38,338 nucleotides of DNA from Chlamydiota bacterium (GTDB lineage: Bacteria > Chlamydiota > Chlamydiia > Chlamydiales > Rhabdochlamydiaceae): positions 1-38,338 of the forward strand of contig JAPLSW010000064.1 in assembly GCA_026398435.1 (NCBI GenBank). Direction: 5' to 3'. The notes under the pieces were generated by a model. It was not told the origin of the DNA. It did not search any database and saw only the letters and a list, made by a program, of their open reading frames with translations. The position numbers and the translations under genes were made by a program. This document shows, in pieces, positions 1 through 8,818 of the stretch (position 1 is its first letter; each line of letters begins with the position of its first letter).

Positions 1-38
1 ACGAAAAAAACAGCGATCTTCTTAAATGCATGCGACAT
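1..38 (-). CDS. Start of a truncated gene running off the left edge
   Basis: An ATG at 36-38 (minus strand) opens a frame that stays open to the window edge and reads MSHAFKKIAVFF. A purine-rich GAGAGG lies six bases upstream, a good ribosome binding site. The peptide, basic then hydrophobic, could be the start of a signal peptide or membrane segment. Only 12 codons are visible, so neither function nor reality can be settled. Confidence 0.3.
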   Translation of the reverse strand, partial: MSHAFKKIAVFF

Positions 39-200
39 AAGGGCCCTCTCTTTTTTTTTTTTCTTTCGGCAGTTTAGAATTTCTTAGTGAATCACGCTAC
101 AAAAATATAGGTAAAAATCTTGAAAAGTCAAAAGGACTATCTGGAATGGCAGGATTCTTACAAGAGGAAACATAGAAATTTGGAGAGGCTGTTACAAGAC

Positions 201-241
201 AAAAAAAAGCTTCCCAAAACAATTGTTTAAGGGAAGCTTCA
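201..241 (-). terminator. Rho-independent terminator of the 666-residue gene
   Basis: A perfect 9-bp stem (207-215 with 231-239, core AAGCTTCCC/GGGAAGCTT) has a loop that can itself pair AAAC with GTTT. On the minus strand it is followed by eight T residues (208-201). It lies 24 bases past the stop codon of the minus-strand gene that ends at 265. Confidence 0.8.
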
Positions 242-264
242 CTTGTTTTTAAATTTTTAAATTA

Positions 265-2265
265 CTAAGTAGATCCTGTTGCAGTTGAATCTAATGATTC
301 AGGGCTACTACGTGCAGTATCTGCTAATGACCCAGAGCTACCCAAAAGCGGCCTTGGACTTGGAGAGTGTATATCAAATGACTGTTGTAATTTTCTGTTC
401 ACTGGCACGCCTGGACTGCTCCCTGCTCCACGAGGTGAAACTTCATCTCCATAGGAAGTTAGGAATGCATGATGCCATTTTTCAATCGAAGCTAGTAGAG
501 GGGCAACTTCCGCAGCGGCGGCTCCCCCAACGGTTGGACTTGTCGTGACAGCCTTTATATCTTCGAGGTATATATCATATAGCGCCGAAGCATGAAGGGG
601 ATCTTGCGCTGCTGGTAAAAATGGCACTCTATCCCCGATATAAGAACCTACAACAGGATATATTTCTGCCATAGTGTGACATGCCCCAAATATCATATAA
701 GCATGGATCATAACACGAAGTTCTTGAGCTTCGCTTGGAGTTACTTCTCTATTTAATAATGACTCACAGGCAATCATAATATCAGATGTTGTGCCAGAAT
801 GAGCCCCTGCGGTAGGCAGATCGGAGCTTCGATTTTTATGGCTTAATCCCTGATCGGGTAAAATCCAGTTATCTATTCCGGATACGTGCTCATACGGATT
901 AGCTCTTATAAGTTCAGCTAAACCAGCGAATGAAAGTGGAAGGTTATCTAGGTCACCGGTGAAAATACCCGCTCTATAGGTATTTGGCATTGGTTTATCT
1001 TCACGACTACTAATCCCTTCTAAAGCTTTTGTTATAATGTCCAACTGAGACATTCCCTCCACAGTTTCAGCTAATCTACCGTAGTCTTCCTCATTAAGGC
1101 TCCCCCTGCAGATAATAGTTCCGCCAGCATCAAAAGTTCTGCCAGAATATATTTGAACTTCGCTTCCCTCTTTCTTTGGAACCAGACTTAAGTCATGTTC
1201 AAGTGGGATAAACTTATCACCCACTATGATTCCCTTAACAGCAGCAGTCTGATCCACATGGAAATTACAATTAACTGCCGTAGGAAATCTCTGCTCTCTA
1301 TGTCGCTCGGTATCGAAATGAACATTACGTCCTAGGTATTGAGCATCCAAGAGCCTTTCACTAAAATCTTGCCCACCTAGGATTCCTACTAACAAAGCTC
1401 TATTTGCTGCAATTTCAGGCTTGGTGCTTAACTCCAGGTCCAAACTATCCTTATGTGCCACAGGTATAGCGGGTAATAAATCTGTTAACATCTCACCAAA
1501 CTCACTAAGAGCTAGGATTTTAAGAAGCATCTCATCTCTAGAATATTCCGTTTTTTTCAATACATTAATGATGGTGTTTAAATTATCTATAGGTGTTACG
1601 GACCAAGCCTCTGCCCCACGATATCTACCTAAAAATTTCCCCTTGGGATTCCCTGGATTCATGTTAGCTAGGATTGCTTTTTGTAATACATCCATGATCT
1701 TTACATCTTTTCCTTTATAATGAACCGTTGCTTCAGGATGGCTTTCAGCATAATCTCTTAGGAGCTCTAATTTAGTTGCCAATAGGCCAGCCATCACATT
1801 GACTCTAGTTACACATGCAACTGGCGGTTTAGTTAACACTTCTAGAGATACAGCTGTTTCAAAAAGAGAAGATACGACTCGATTATTTAGGTTATCTCTA
1901 CCAGTTGATTGGGTCGAAGCACTGGAAGCAGAGGCTGCACTTGCAAGAGAAAGCTCTGAGCCACCTTCTGAAGTCCTTCCGAGAGAAAACATTGAATCTT
2001 GGTCTCTTGCGATAGTAAAATCTTGATGGGCACAGACTCCTCCACTTAGAGATGGATCAAAAAATGAAAATTGAAATCCTGGTACTGGTACATGATCGGC
2101 TCTACCTCTAAGACTATCTAGGATCACAGTACCTTGCGGAGCTATTGCTTGACTAACGAGTAATGAATTAATAGCTACTGGGGGCTGCGTAGAACTAGCC
2201 TGACTTGCAACCAATGAATAAGCCCCTTGTGGCGCCACTTGGCTAACTGGAGAAGAACTTGTCAT
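265..2265 (-). CDS. Large Ser/Thr-rich protein of unknown function, effector-like
   Basis: This 666-residue protein is not one I recognise. The first ~130 residues are rich in Ser, Thr, Ala and Gln (it starts MTSSSPVSQVAPQG) and look unstructured, and the last ~50 are again Ser/Pro-rich (GSSGSLADTARSSPESLDS). The middle, ~130-610, is better ordered, with His- and Asp-containing stretches such as NCNFHVDQTAAVKG and AGAHSGTTSDIM, but I can assign no catalytic family. No signal peptide or membrane helix is evident, which together with the disordered N-terminus suits a type III secreted protein; that is inference. The ATG is supported by AAGGATG just upstream. It is monocistronic, ends at a strong terminator, and diverges from the USP-like gene at 3009. 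Confidence 0.75.
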   Translation of the reverse strand: MTSSSPVSQVAPQGAYSLVASQASSTQPPVAINSLLVSQAIAPQGTVILDSLRGRADHVPVPGFQFSFFDPSLSGGVCAHQDFTIARDQDSMFSLGRTSEGGSELSLASAASASSASTQSTGRDNLNNRVVSSLFETAVSLEVLTKPPVACVTRVNVMAGLLATKLELLRDYAESHPEATVHYKGKDVKIMDVLQKAILANMNPGNPKGKFLGRYRGAEAWSVTPIDNLNTIINVLKKTEYSRDEMLLKILALSEFGEMLTDLLPAIPVAHKDSLDLELSTKPEIAANRALLVGILGGQDFSERLLDAQYLGRNVHFDTERHREQRFPTAVNCNFHVDQTAAVKGIIVGDKFIPLEHDLSLVPKKEGSEVQIYSGRTFDAGGTIICRGSLNEEDYGRLAETVEGMSQLDIITKALEGISSREDKPMPNTYRAGIFTGDLDNLPLSFAGLAELIRANPYEHVSGIDNWILPDQGLSHKNRSSDLPTAGAHSGTTSDIMIACESLLNREVTPSEAQELRVMIHAYMIFGACHTMAEIYPVVGSYIGDRVPFLPAAQDPLHASALYDIYLEDIKAVTTSPTVGGAAAAEVAPLLASIEKWHHAFLTSYGDEVSPRGAGSSPGVPVNRKLQQSFDIHSPSPRPLLGSSGSLADTARSSPESLDSTATGST

Positions 2266-2664
2266 ATTAACATCCTTATTATAAATATTAAATCAATCTT
2301 ATGTCGTTAATTATATTTAATTAACATTTAGATTTGATAAATTTATAATTAATAATATAAAAAACTCTTAAATCACTAGCCAGAAGCATAGGCTCATTTG
2401 CAGAGAAATTGCTTAAAGGATATTCAAACCCTAAACCACTGATTCGCAATGAATTACAAATAACACTTTTGCGACCACAATTTATTATATGAACGGATTA
2501 ATAATATTAAGAATATCAAATGACAGGTATTTGCTTCAGGGATATGGTCTATTTTAAACTAAATCTTAGCTTCGCCAAGAACAAGGCTCTCATTTTTTGG
2601 ATATACCAAAAAAACGCACCATTTAATTAATTAAGTAAATTAACCTTTATAATATTTAATGAAT

Positions 2665-2877
2665 TTATTGAGACAGGCAATGGTTTTTGTTGCTTATTTC
2701 ATTTTTATATTTGTTTTTTAACTTATTTACATAATCAGCAATTCCTACTAGGTTGTAATCGACTGAATCAGAGTTTATTGTGACAGTTGCGTTCGTAAAA
2801 TCCTCAGTAAATTCCGGACCAAAATCATCCGAAATGCCCCCTTCCGCAACATTAAAGTCTCCTGTAGGAGGGCGCAC
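2665..2877 (-). pseudogene. Doubtful 70-codon frame, possible gene remnant
   Basis: A GTG-started frame of 70 codons, immediately preceded by an in-frame TAA, encodes an acidic stretch (GISDDFGPEFTEDFTNATV) and then a Lys/Asn-rich tail. The composition is protein-like and base composition changes inside the frame: the 5' part lies in the GC-richer patch and the 3' part in AT-rich DNA. There is no ribosome binding site and I recognise no family. It is more likely a fragment of a decayed gene than a working one. Confidence 0.2.
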
Positions 2878-2943
2878 TTAGCACGCCGTTGCACGGAGAG
2901 CCAGCAGCAATCGCTATTAAACAGCTCACCGTTAATTATAAAA

Positions 2944-2972
2944 TTGTAATAATATTTTTTTACATTTATAAT
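2944..2972 (+). promoter_or_regulatory. Sigma-70-like promoter of the USP-like gene
   Basis: TTGTAA (2944-2949) and a perfect TATAAT (2967-2972) are separated by 17 bases. The likely transcript start is about 30 bases before the ATG at 3009, and AAAGGTGAT, a strong ribosome binding site, lies between them. Confidence 0.55.
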
Positions 2973-3008
2973 TAAGATAGAAATCTATTTGCAATAAAAG
3001 GTGATATT

Positions 3009-6000
3009 ATGAGTTCAGTAGGCCCAAATCCAAACGGTGTAGGTGGTCATTCTCCTACAAATCAGAATCCACCTGCCAGTAGAACATCGGAGACTTCAAC
3101 TGTTTCGGCAGTTGCTGGCCTTCCTATAGGGATTGTCGCCGACACGATTGCTAAGGCATCCAGTGAGGCCCTTAAGCCTTTAGGAGAATCCTACACTGTA
3201 GCTCTAGGATCTCCAATCGGTTCAGCTGGAAGGAGCTCTACAGTAGCTCAATCAGTACTAGCAGGAGCGGCCAAGCCAACTTCAGGCGCTGTCTTAATAC
3301 AAGCATCCAGTTCTAAAAAGCCTGAATTCACAGAAAAGTTGTTAGCTCACATAAGAGCTATCCCTGCTGTTGCACCCCGCTCTGCAGCCATGGAGCCAAA
3401 TCGAGCAACTGCAATAAGAAAGATGGCTGAATGGACGACAGCGATAAGAGCTAATAATCCTGATTCCATTCAATCAATGAATGACATAATAACGGAATTT
3501 TCGGAGAATCCTCAACTTCTTCAAAGTTTAACAATTGCTGATGGCAAACCTTTAGATCTTCAAACTTTAAAAGATCAACTTTCTGTAAAATCAATTGATT
3601 TAATTCTCCAAGAAAAAGTGCCTAATAAAACAAAGACAGATGCAATAGCTTTAGTTTCGCAAATAAAAAATCCTGCAAGAAAAGCACAGGCCCTCGAAAT
3701 CATCAATGCATCGCCGCAAGTAAGAGAAGCGTTACGTAGTTCACCTCAAGTGATTCGAAATCCTGCAAACAATTGCTTCATGGATGCGGCTTTAGTGAGC
3801 CTTCTAGGTAATCCTACAAATTATTCCTATATACATGATGCAATGGGTGATATTATAGGAAGCGCTAACTCAGGAAAAAACCCAACAATTGATGGTGCAG
3901 ACACAGATTTAGTAAGAGAATGTGGAAGCCATCCTCTTGATTCAGATTATACAAGATGGCAGATCAGAGATAATGGGCAAAAAATAACAACATTTTTGAG
4001 AATGACTCTTGGAGATGCAGCAAAATGCGCAAAGGCCTTAATCGAAAAGTGGCATGCTGGAGAGGAACTTAATACCGACGAAAGCACTCTTCTTCGCCTT
4101 GCCCTATCCAAACTTTCGAATATTGGATATGTTGTAAGTAATGAAGGGGAATTTCCTCATATTAACGATGGAACCCTTACATCGATTTTACCAGGAAATC
4201 AGGAGGACAGTCAACAATTTACCTCGGCCTTATTGAATGGTTTAAATGAGCTTGCCCCAGATAAAGCTCAGAGTAATCCCTTTAGAATTCTTGATGGCCT
4301 TAGAAGTGCCTACGAACGTAGAACGGATCTTCATCCTATTGAAACTAGACTTTATCCAAGAGAAGAAGTCGATACATCTATGGGTCCTGACATTGACGCC
4401 ATTAGGGCTGCATGTCCAAATCCAGGAGCAGAAGGACGAAAGCCTGTTCTTAATATGCTATATTCAAACCCTGAGGGAAATAAAGGCACTAACTTCACCC
4501 TTTTGCGCTCCCTTATGGAAGATGAAAAAGGATATCAGTTAGATTCGATCGTCTTACGTATGAGTAGTGGCGGTACTTATTCAGGGCACTATGTCACCCT
4601 TAAACAGGTACAAGTAGAAGGTAGAGGCGTTTGGCTTAGGTATGATGATCTTTCAACCCCACATGTTAAGGCTTTATCTGCTGACCAAGTAGAAAAAATC
4701 CTCCGTGGTGAGGTTACTGGGCAAGCCCCCCTTTCATTTGTTTTTTCTGAGGCTCCTCAGAGGCCCATTTCTGGTGAATTAATAAGCGCATTAGCGTCTG
4801 TTGCTCCAGAAGCCCCGGATCGCCCAGCGCAACCTTTTACACATCCTGATTTTGAATTAAAACAAAGATGCAAAGAGTTGATTTCACAGGGACAACTTGA
4901 TATGGCGATTAAGGTGGCCACAAGGGTACAAAATCCTGTAGAAAGATTTACAATGCATCAGGATATTCAAAGAACTGCCGACTCTGCTCCCGTGACAGGT
5001 GAAAGTGCAACAGCAGAATTACCTCCTTTGAAACGATTAGTTCAAACAGAAATCGAGAATGCTAGAGGGCAATTCTCAACTCCTCAAAAAATTTGGGTGG
5101 CGTTTGTAAAGCTTTTTAGTTGCTTTAGCACATCCCAACCTAAGGCTCCTACACTTAAAGGACGAGTTACTACAACAACCAGGACAGGCATAAGAGAACC
5201 TTTATTGCAAGAGACTGTTACTCCTCCAACAACTACAGGGAAAGCAACTGGTGTTGCTACTGCCATTTTAGCACAGCCTGCAGCTAGACCCTCTGATGCA
5301 CAACTAGAAGGAAAAGTTAATAGTCTGATTGATCAGCATAATCTCCGTGATGCCTTTACAACTGCTAAAAGTATACAAGATCCTTCCCAAAAATTAAGAG
5401 TTCTTGAACGTCTTATTACAGTTACAGCGGCTGACTTTTTTATAGGAGCGGGGCTCTCAACTGAAATGCAAGCAAGTGAGTTTAAAGCCTCCGTCCAAAC
5501 AGAAATAGCTCCGCTTAAAAAAGCGCCTGCACCCCCAAGCGATAGTCCCAGTACAATTTCAGAGGAATCAACTTCGGATTCAGGAAGATCATCTTCTAGA
5601 TCAGAGGAACTATCTAGAGGGGCTCCTCCACTGACTTATTGGAATTTCGATGTATTAGATCGGGGTAGCTCAATAGAGCCATCTCCGATTGCATTGATTA
5701 AATCTAAAATTGAGGATACTTCGTTCGTTACAGGTGGAACTATAAATGCAATAGGAATTCTGGAGACCTATGTTAATCAAGGTAAATTCAAAAACCCACA
5801 AGAAATAAATGAAGCCTGTTTGCTAGTTGGTATGGCAGAGTGCAATACCATTGAAGATGAATCTCAACCTTCGATTGCTCGAAGAGCATTAGCACTGATG
5901 GGGGATGGTCCTGAGAAGAGAACACTTGTAGCAAAAATGACAGAAAAAGGCTGGAGTCTTACACCAATAGCTCAAACACCCCCACTGGCATCTGGTCCAT

Positions 6001-6443
6001 CAGGAGGAGTTTCTAGTGCTCCACCCCAGCGACGAAGGGCTGGAATGATGCCTCAATCTATACCATCTGCTCAGACGTCACCAGGTCCAATAGAGGATCT
6101 TAGAGAGCCTACACAGGCTCTGACTAAGCTTGATGCAGCTTATAGAGAAATAATGAAAATGCCAGAGAGTGATCAAAAGAATGAGCGAATATTTTGGATT
6201 GGAGTTGTCGGGCTTGTAAAAAAAGCAAGAGGTGAGACTGATGGGGAGCTCGTAACTAATTTACTTGCTGCTGCAGAAACTAATAAAAATGCAAGCTTAC
6301 AAACTCAGTTTATTGAACTTCAAGTTATGGATAAAGATGCACTGTTTAAAGAGTTGGGAGAGATACATGATTGGACTGATCCAGATCCTATTGTAAAAAG
6401 CCTTATGCTTCAAATTAAAGAAGGAATTCAACCAAAAAAATAG
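3009..6443 (+). CDS. USP-like (peptidase C19) deubiquitinase candidate, 1,144 residues
   Basis: The centre of this protein shows the two hallmark boxes of ubiquitin-specific proteases. NPANNCFMDAALVSLL at ~251-266 matches the Cys box (nucleophile Cys256, preceded by Asn). SGHYVTLKQV at ~525-534 followed by WLRYDDLSTPHV at ~542-553 matches the His box (His527, Asp546/547). The ~270-residue spacing suits a compact USP fold. Expected role: removing ubiquitin from host proteins after secretion. The N-terminus (~1-130) is Ser/Thr/Pro-rich without a signal peptide; a Ser-rich linker lies at ~842-872; related helical units occur at ~211-240, 617-655 and 766-800 (compare NPVERFTMHQDIQ and DPSQKLRVLERLI). 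A short hydrophobic stretch at ~693-703 is the only membrane-like part. The start is set by AAAGGTGAT and a promoter at 2944. Fold assignment is from motifs; secretion is inferred. Confidence 0.7.
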   Translation: MSSVGPNPNGVGGHSPTNQNPPASRTSETSTVSAVAGLPIGIVADTIAKASSEALKPLGESYTVALGSPIGSAGRSSTVAQSVLAGAAKPTSGAVLIQASSSKKPEFTEKLLAHIRAIPAVAPRSAAMEPNRATAIRKMAEWTTAIRANNPDSIQSMNDIITEFSENPQLLQSLTIADGKPLDLQTLKDQLSVKSIDLILQEKVPNKTKTDAIALVSQIKNPARKAQALEIINASPQVREALRSSPQVIRNPANNCFMDAALVSLLGNPTNYSYIHDAMGDIIGSANSGKNPTIDGADTDLVRECGSHPLDSDYTRWQIRDNGQKITTFLRMTLGDAAKCAKALIEKWHAGEELNTDESTLLRLALSKLSNIGYVVSNEGEFPHINDGTLTSILPGNQEDSQQFTSALLNGLNELAPDKAQSNPFRILDGLRSAYERRTDLHPIETRLYPREEVDTSMGPDIDAIRAACPNPGAEGRKPVLNMLYSNPEGNKGTNFTLLRSLMEDEKGYQLDSIVLRMSSGGTYSGHYVTLKQVQVEGRGVWLRYDDLSTPHVKALSADQVEKILRGEVTGQAPLSFVFSEAPQRPISGELISALASVAPEAPDRPAQPFTHPDFELKQRCKELISQGQLDMAIKVATRVQNPVERFTMHQDIQRTADSAPVTGESATAELPPLKRLVQTEIENARGQFSTPQKIWVAFVKLFSCFSTSQPKAPTLKGRVTTTTRTGIREPLLQETVTPPTTTGKATGVATAILAQPAARPSDAQLEGKVNSLIDQHNLRDAFTTAKSIQDPSQKLRVLERLITVTAADFFIGAGLSTEMQASEFKASVQTEIAPLKKAPAPPSDSPSTISEESTSDSGRSSSRSEELSRGAPPLTYWNFDVLDRGSSIEPSPIALIKSKIEDTSFVTGGTINAIGILETYVNQGKFKNPQEINEACLLVGMAECNTIEDESQPSIARRALALMGDGPEKRTLVAKMTEKGWSLTPIAQTPPLASGPSGGVSSAPPQRRRAGMMPQSIPSAQTSPGPIEDLREPTQALTKLDAAYREIMKMPESDQKNERIFWIGVVGLVKKARGETDGELVTNLLAAAETNKNASLQTQFIELQVMDKDALFKELGEIHDWTDPDPIVKSLMLQIKEGIQPKK

Positions 6444-6514
6444 TAGAAAATCCCCTTGGGATCCTGACTCGGATCTCCATGGGTGCTAATCTGATCCGCC
6501 TCATGATGTGTGAT

Positions 6515-6533
6515 TTCCTTATGACATAAGGAA
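6515..6533 (+). terminator. Hairpin after the USP-like gene
   Basis: An 8-bp perfect stem, TTCCTTAT/ATAAGGAA with a 3-base loop, lies 72 bases past the stop codon at 6443. A run of seven T residues begins only ~15 bases after the stem, so it is a weak terminator candidate at best. Confidence 0.3.
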
Positions 6534-6686
6534 GGGATTTGGGAGGTTTTTTTGAACCTAAGATTTGTAAGATTCTGCGTAAATTAAACGTGAAATTAAA
6601 GGATGGATTATATCTATTGAAGAACCGCGCCGCTCGGGTGACCAAGGTGACCCAAGAGAGCCTAGGGAAGATCTAGAAACCACTAA

Positions 6687-6920
6687 ATTTTCAAATATTA
6701 CAGGAAGGATACTCCCCATGTCATAGGTGATCTACTTGGAGGTAATAGCCAAGGTACCGCTAAGAGTCTCCCAAAAGATAATTCATTCATAGATCTTGAG
6801 CTCGGAAAGACTGGGAGTTCTATCGACCAGATAGCGCACTATTTATCTATTAATCTCTTTCAATATTTACAGAGTTTAGGCCGATTTTCTTCTGAATTTA
6901 AAGCAATACTCATTATTAGC
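6687..6920 (+). pseudogene. Remnant of a decayed coding sequence
   Basis: A 77-codon frame without a start codon, closed by TAG at 6918-6920, reads like protein (IGDLLGGNSQGTAKSLPKDN, then SSIDQIAHYLSINLFQYLQS). Another frame just upstream (~6535-6674) is also open and basic. Together they suggest an old gene broken by frameshifts. I recognise no family, and chance cannot be ruled out. Confidence 0.25.
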
Positions 6921-7000
6921 TTTTTAAGCCTTTCATAAAATTCCCCTTTTAAAAAATCAAGTATTCGATTCTACTCCTCCAAAAAACATTGGAGTCTTTC

Positions 7001-8818
7001 ATGCCTAAAAGTACGCTGCAAACACTGCTATCTTCCCTTGTTCTCTATTCTATGTCAGCCTACTGCGATATAGCATCCGATGCAGCATGCCCTGGACCTC
7101 AGACCTATAGAGCAAACAACAAGTCCCTTCCCTTCCTTGATCTCAGAGGTCACGTATTCAATGACGGACGCTTTGCGGCCAATGCAGGCATTGGCTATAG
7201 ACACCTTTGCAATAACTACGTCTTTGGTGGTAATGTCTTCTACGATTACCGCAACACCAACACCTACCATTACAATCAAATTGGCGCGGGATTGGAGATG
7301 CTTACCAAGCGATGGGACTTTCGCATCAATGGATATTTACCAGTCGGCTCTAAACAAAGCCCGTGGTACCAAAATACCTTCGGAGGCTTTTCTGGCCACA
7401 CCCTTTTAGTAAAAAGAAAACAAGAGTTTTGTATGAAAGGCCTCGATGCTGAAGGAGGAATCCACAGCGACAAGGTAAAATCCTTTAGTTTCTACGGTGG
7501 CCTTGGCCCCTACTATTATGAGGGCAAGGGAGTCAACGCCTATGGAGGCAGAGCCCGCCTTGCGGGCTTCTATAAGAGCTATGTCTCTCTAGAATTTACC
7601 GACACCTTTGATAACGTCTTCCATAATATCTTCCAAACCCAGGTGACCCTCAGCTTCCCCTTCGGCAGAAAGACACGCTCAAAACAAACTACATCAACCA
7701 TCGACTGCTCCTCTTTAGCCATCATGCAAGATAGGCTCGTGCAACCAGTGATCCGCGATGAAATCATCGTTGCCAAGCACAGACGTAAAAACTCTCTTGC
7801 CATCGACCCTATAACAAAAGATCCCTATTACTTCCTCTTTGTTGATAACACAAGCCACTCCTTAGGCACTATAGAAAGCCCTTACCCGACACTTGATGAT
7901 GCGATCAATGCCTCAAGCCCCGGAGATATCCTCTATGTCTTCCCAGGAGATGGGACCAATAATGGGCTCAATACGGACGTAGGCTACCAATTGCTAGATA
8001 ACCAGCAACTTCTAGGAGCTGCAACGCCTTATACATTTCCAACAACAGTTGGCTCGGTGGTAATACCCCCACAAGCGAGCACAAAGCCGTATTTTACGTT
8101 TACCACCAACCCCTCTAACTCTGCTATTATTCTGCTAGGGAACAATAACACGATCGCGGGCCTACATCTAGATACTAACCTAGGAACTGACACGAATAAT
8201 TGCATTGGGACTAATAATAGTACTGTTGAAGACTTAAGCGTGTTTGATAATCTAATGGAGCCTTCAGGATCTAATGATTCTGGTATCGTCCTCTCTGATA
8301 TTTTAGGAACTGTTCTAGTGAAAAATAATACAATCAATAATGTGACAGCCATAGGTGATGCAGGAATAAGCATTTCATCAACGCCCGGTTTTGACCTTAC
8401 GGCTATCATTCAAAATAACCTCGTAAGCGGTTTTAATCTAGGCATTGACGTTGAAAACAACTCCACAAGCAACAATCTTTATACCGCAATTGAGAACAAT
8501 GTGATATCAAATATCCCAAGCGGCAACTTCGGAATCTATGGATATGCGGCAAGCACCGGATCTTCTGTCTACCATATTCTATCCAATACCTTCACACCTG
8601 ATGATGACCATGCTCTTGCCTTTGCCCATATACAAAATGACTTTGGCTCGCTATGCCTTCGTTTCCAAGACAACGTAGCAGAGGTTACGGGACCGACCTA
8701 TTCCTTTAAGCAGAACAACTCAAGTACCTTCAATCTTGAGCCTTTCACAGGAAATACTCCAGGTAGCTTCACCGGAACAGGCATCATCACCCCTGTTCCT
8801 CAAGGAACCTGCGATTAA
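7001..8818 (+). CDS. Inverse-autotransporter-like outer-membrane protein with beta-helix passenger
   Basis: A signal peptide (MPKSTLQTLLSSLVLYSMSA) precedes a ~190-residue region of alternating aromatic and small residues typical of the intimin/invasin-type barrel: LDLRGHVFNDGRFAANAGIG, then FGGNVFYDYRN, INGYLPVG and FSFPFG-like strand ends (~45-230). After a linker, ~270-600 has short Asn/Gly/Ile/Val repeats (NNTINNV, NNTIAGLHLDTN, SSPGDILYVFPGDG) typical of a right-handed parallel beta-helix. In this family the barrel anchors the protein and the C-terminal passenger is displayed outside, so adhesion or host contact is the expected role. Cysteines are present, as is common in chlamydial envelope proteins. 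ATG 7001 is chosen because GGAG lies seven bases upstream; an in-frame TTG at 6989 has no such site. The stop overlaps that of the convergent gene. Confidence 0.75.
   Translation: MPKSTLQTLLSSLVLYSMSAYCDIASDAACPGPQTYRANNKSLPFLDLRGHVFNDGRFAANAGIGYRHLCNNYVFGGNVFYDYRNTNTYHYNQIGAGLEMLTKRWDFRINGYLPVGSKQSPWYQNTFGGFSGHTLLVKRKQEFCMKGLDAEGGIHSDKVKSFSFYGGLGPYYYEGKGVNAYGGRARLAGFYKSYVSLEFTDTFDNVFHNIFQTQVTLSFPFGRKTRSKQTTSTIDCSSLAIMQDRLVQPVIRDEIIVAKHRRKNSLAIDPITKDPYYFLFVDNTSHSLGTIESPYPTLDDAINASSPGDILYVFPGDGTNNGLNTDVGYQLLDNQQLLGAATPYTFPTTVGSVVIPPQASTKPYFTFTTNPSNSAIILLGNNNTIAGLHLDTNLGTDTNNCIGTNNSTVEDLSVFDNLMEPSGSNDSGIVLSDILGTVLVKNNTINNVTAIGDAGISISSTPGFDLTAIIQNNLVSGFNLGIDVENNSTSNNLYTAIENNVISNIPSGNFGIYGYAASTGSSVYHILSNTFTPDDDHALAFAHIQNDFGSLCLRFQDNVAEVTGPTYSFKQNNSSTFNLEPFTGNTPGSFTGTGIITPVPQGTCD

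Larger units (their letters stand above)
2266..3008. other. AT-rich divergent spacer with a GC-richer patch
   Basis: The 743 bases between two divergent effector-like genes are mostly very AT-rich and should hold both promoters. On the minus-strand side a TATAAT lies about 65 bases before the ATG at 2265, with no convincing -35. A patch at about 2800-2935 is visibly richer in G and C than its surroundings, with words such as GCACGCCGTTGCACGG, and may be the remnant of a lost gene. No RNA gene was recognised. Confidence 0.5.
6444..7000. other. Non-coding or decayed stretch before the outer-membrane protein gene
   Basis: About 550 bases without an intact gene. Several frames stay open for 45-78 codons without starts and are broken by single stops, and base composition resembles coding DNA more than the AT-rich spacers elsewhere here. 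The last ~80 bases are AT-rich and should hold the promoter of the gene at 7001, though no clear -35/-10 pair is visible. Confidence 0.4.

Noticed and set aside
8029..8409. 126-codon minus-strand frame in the outer-membrane protein gene
   Set aside because: It is antisense to the beta-helix repeats; no ribosome binding site and no family.
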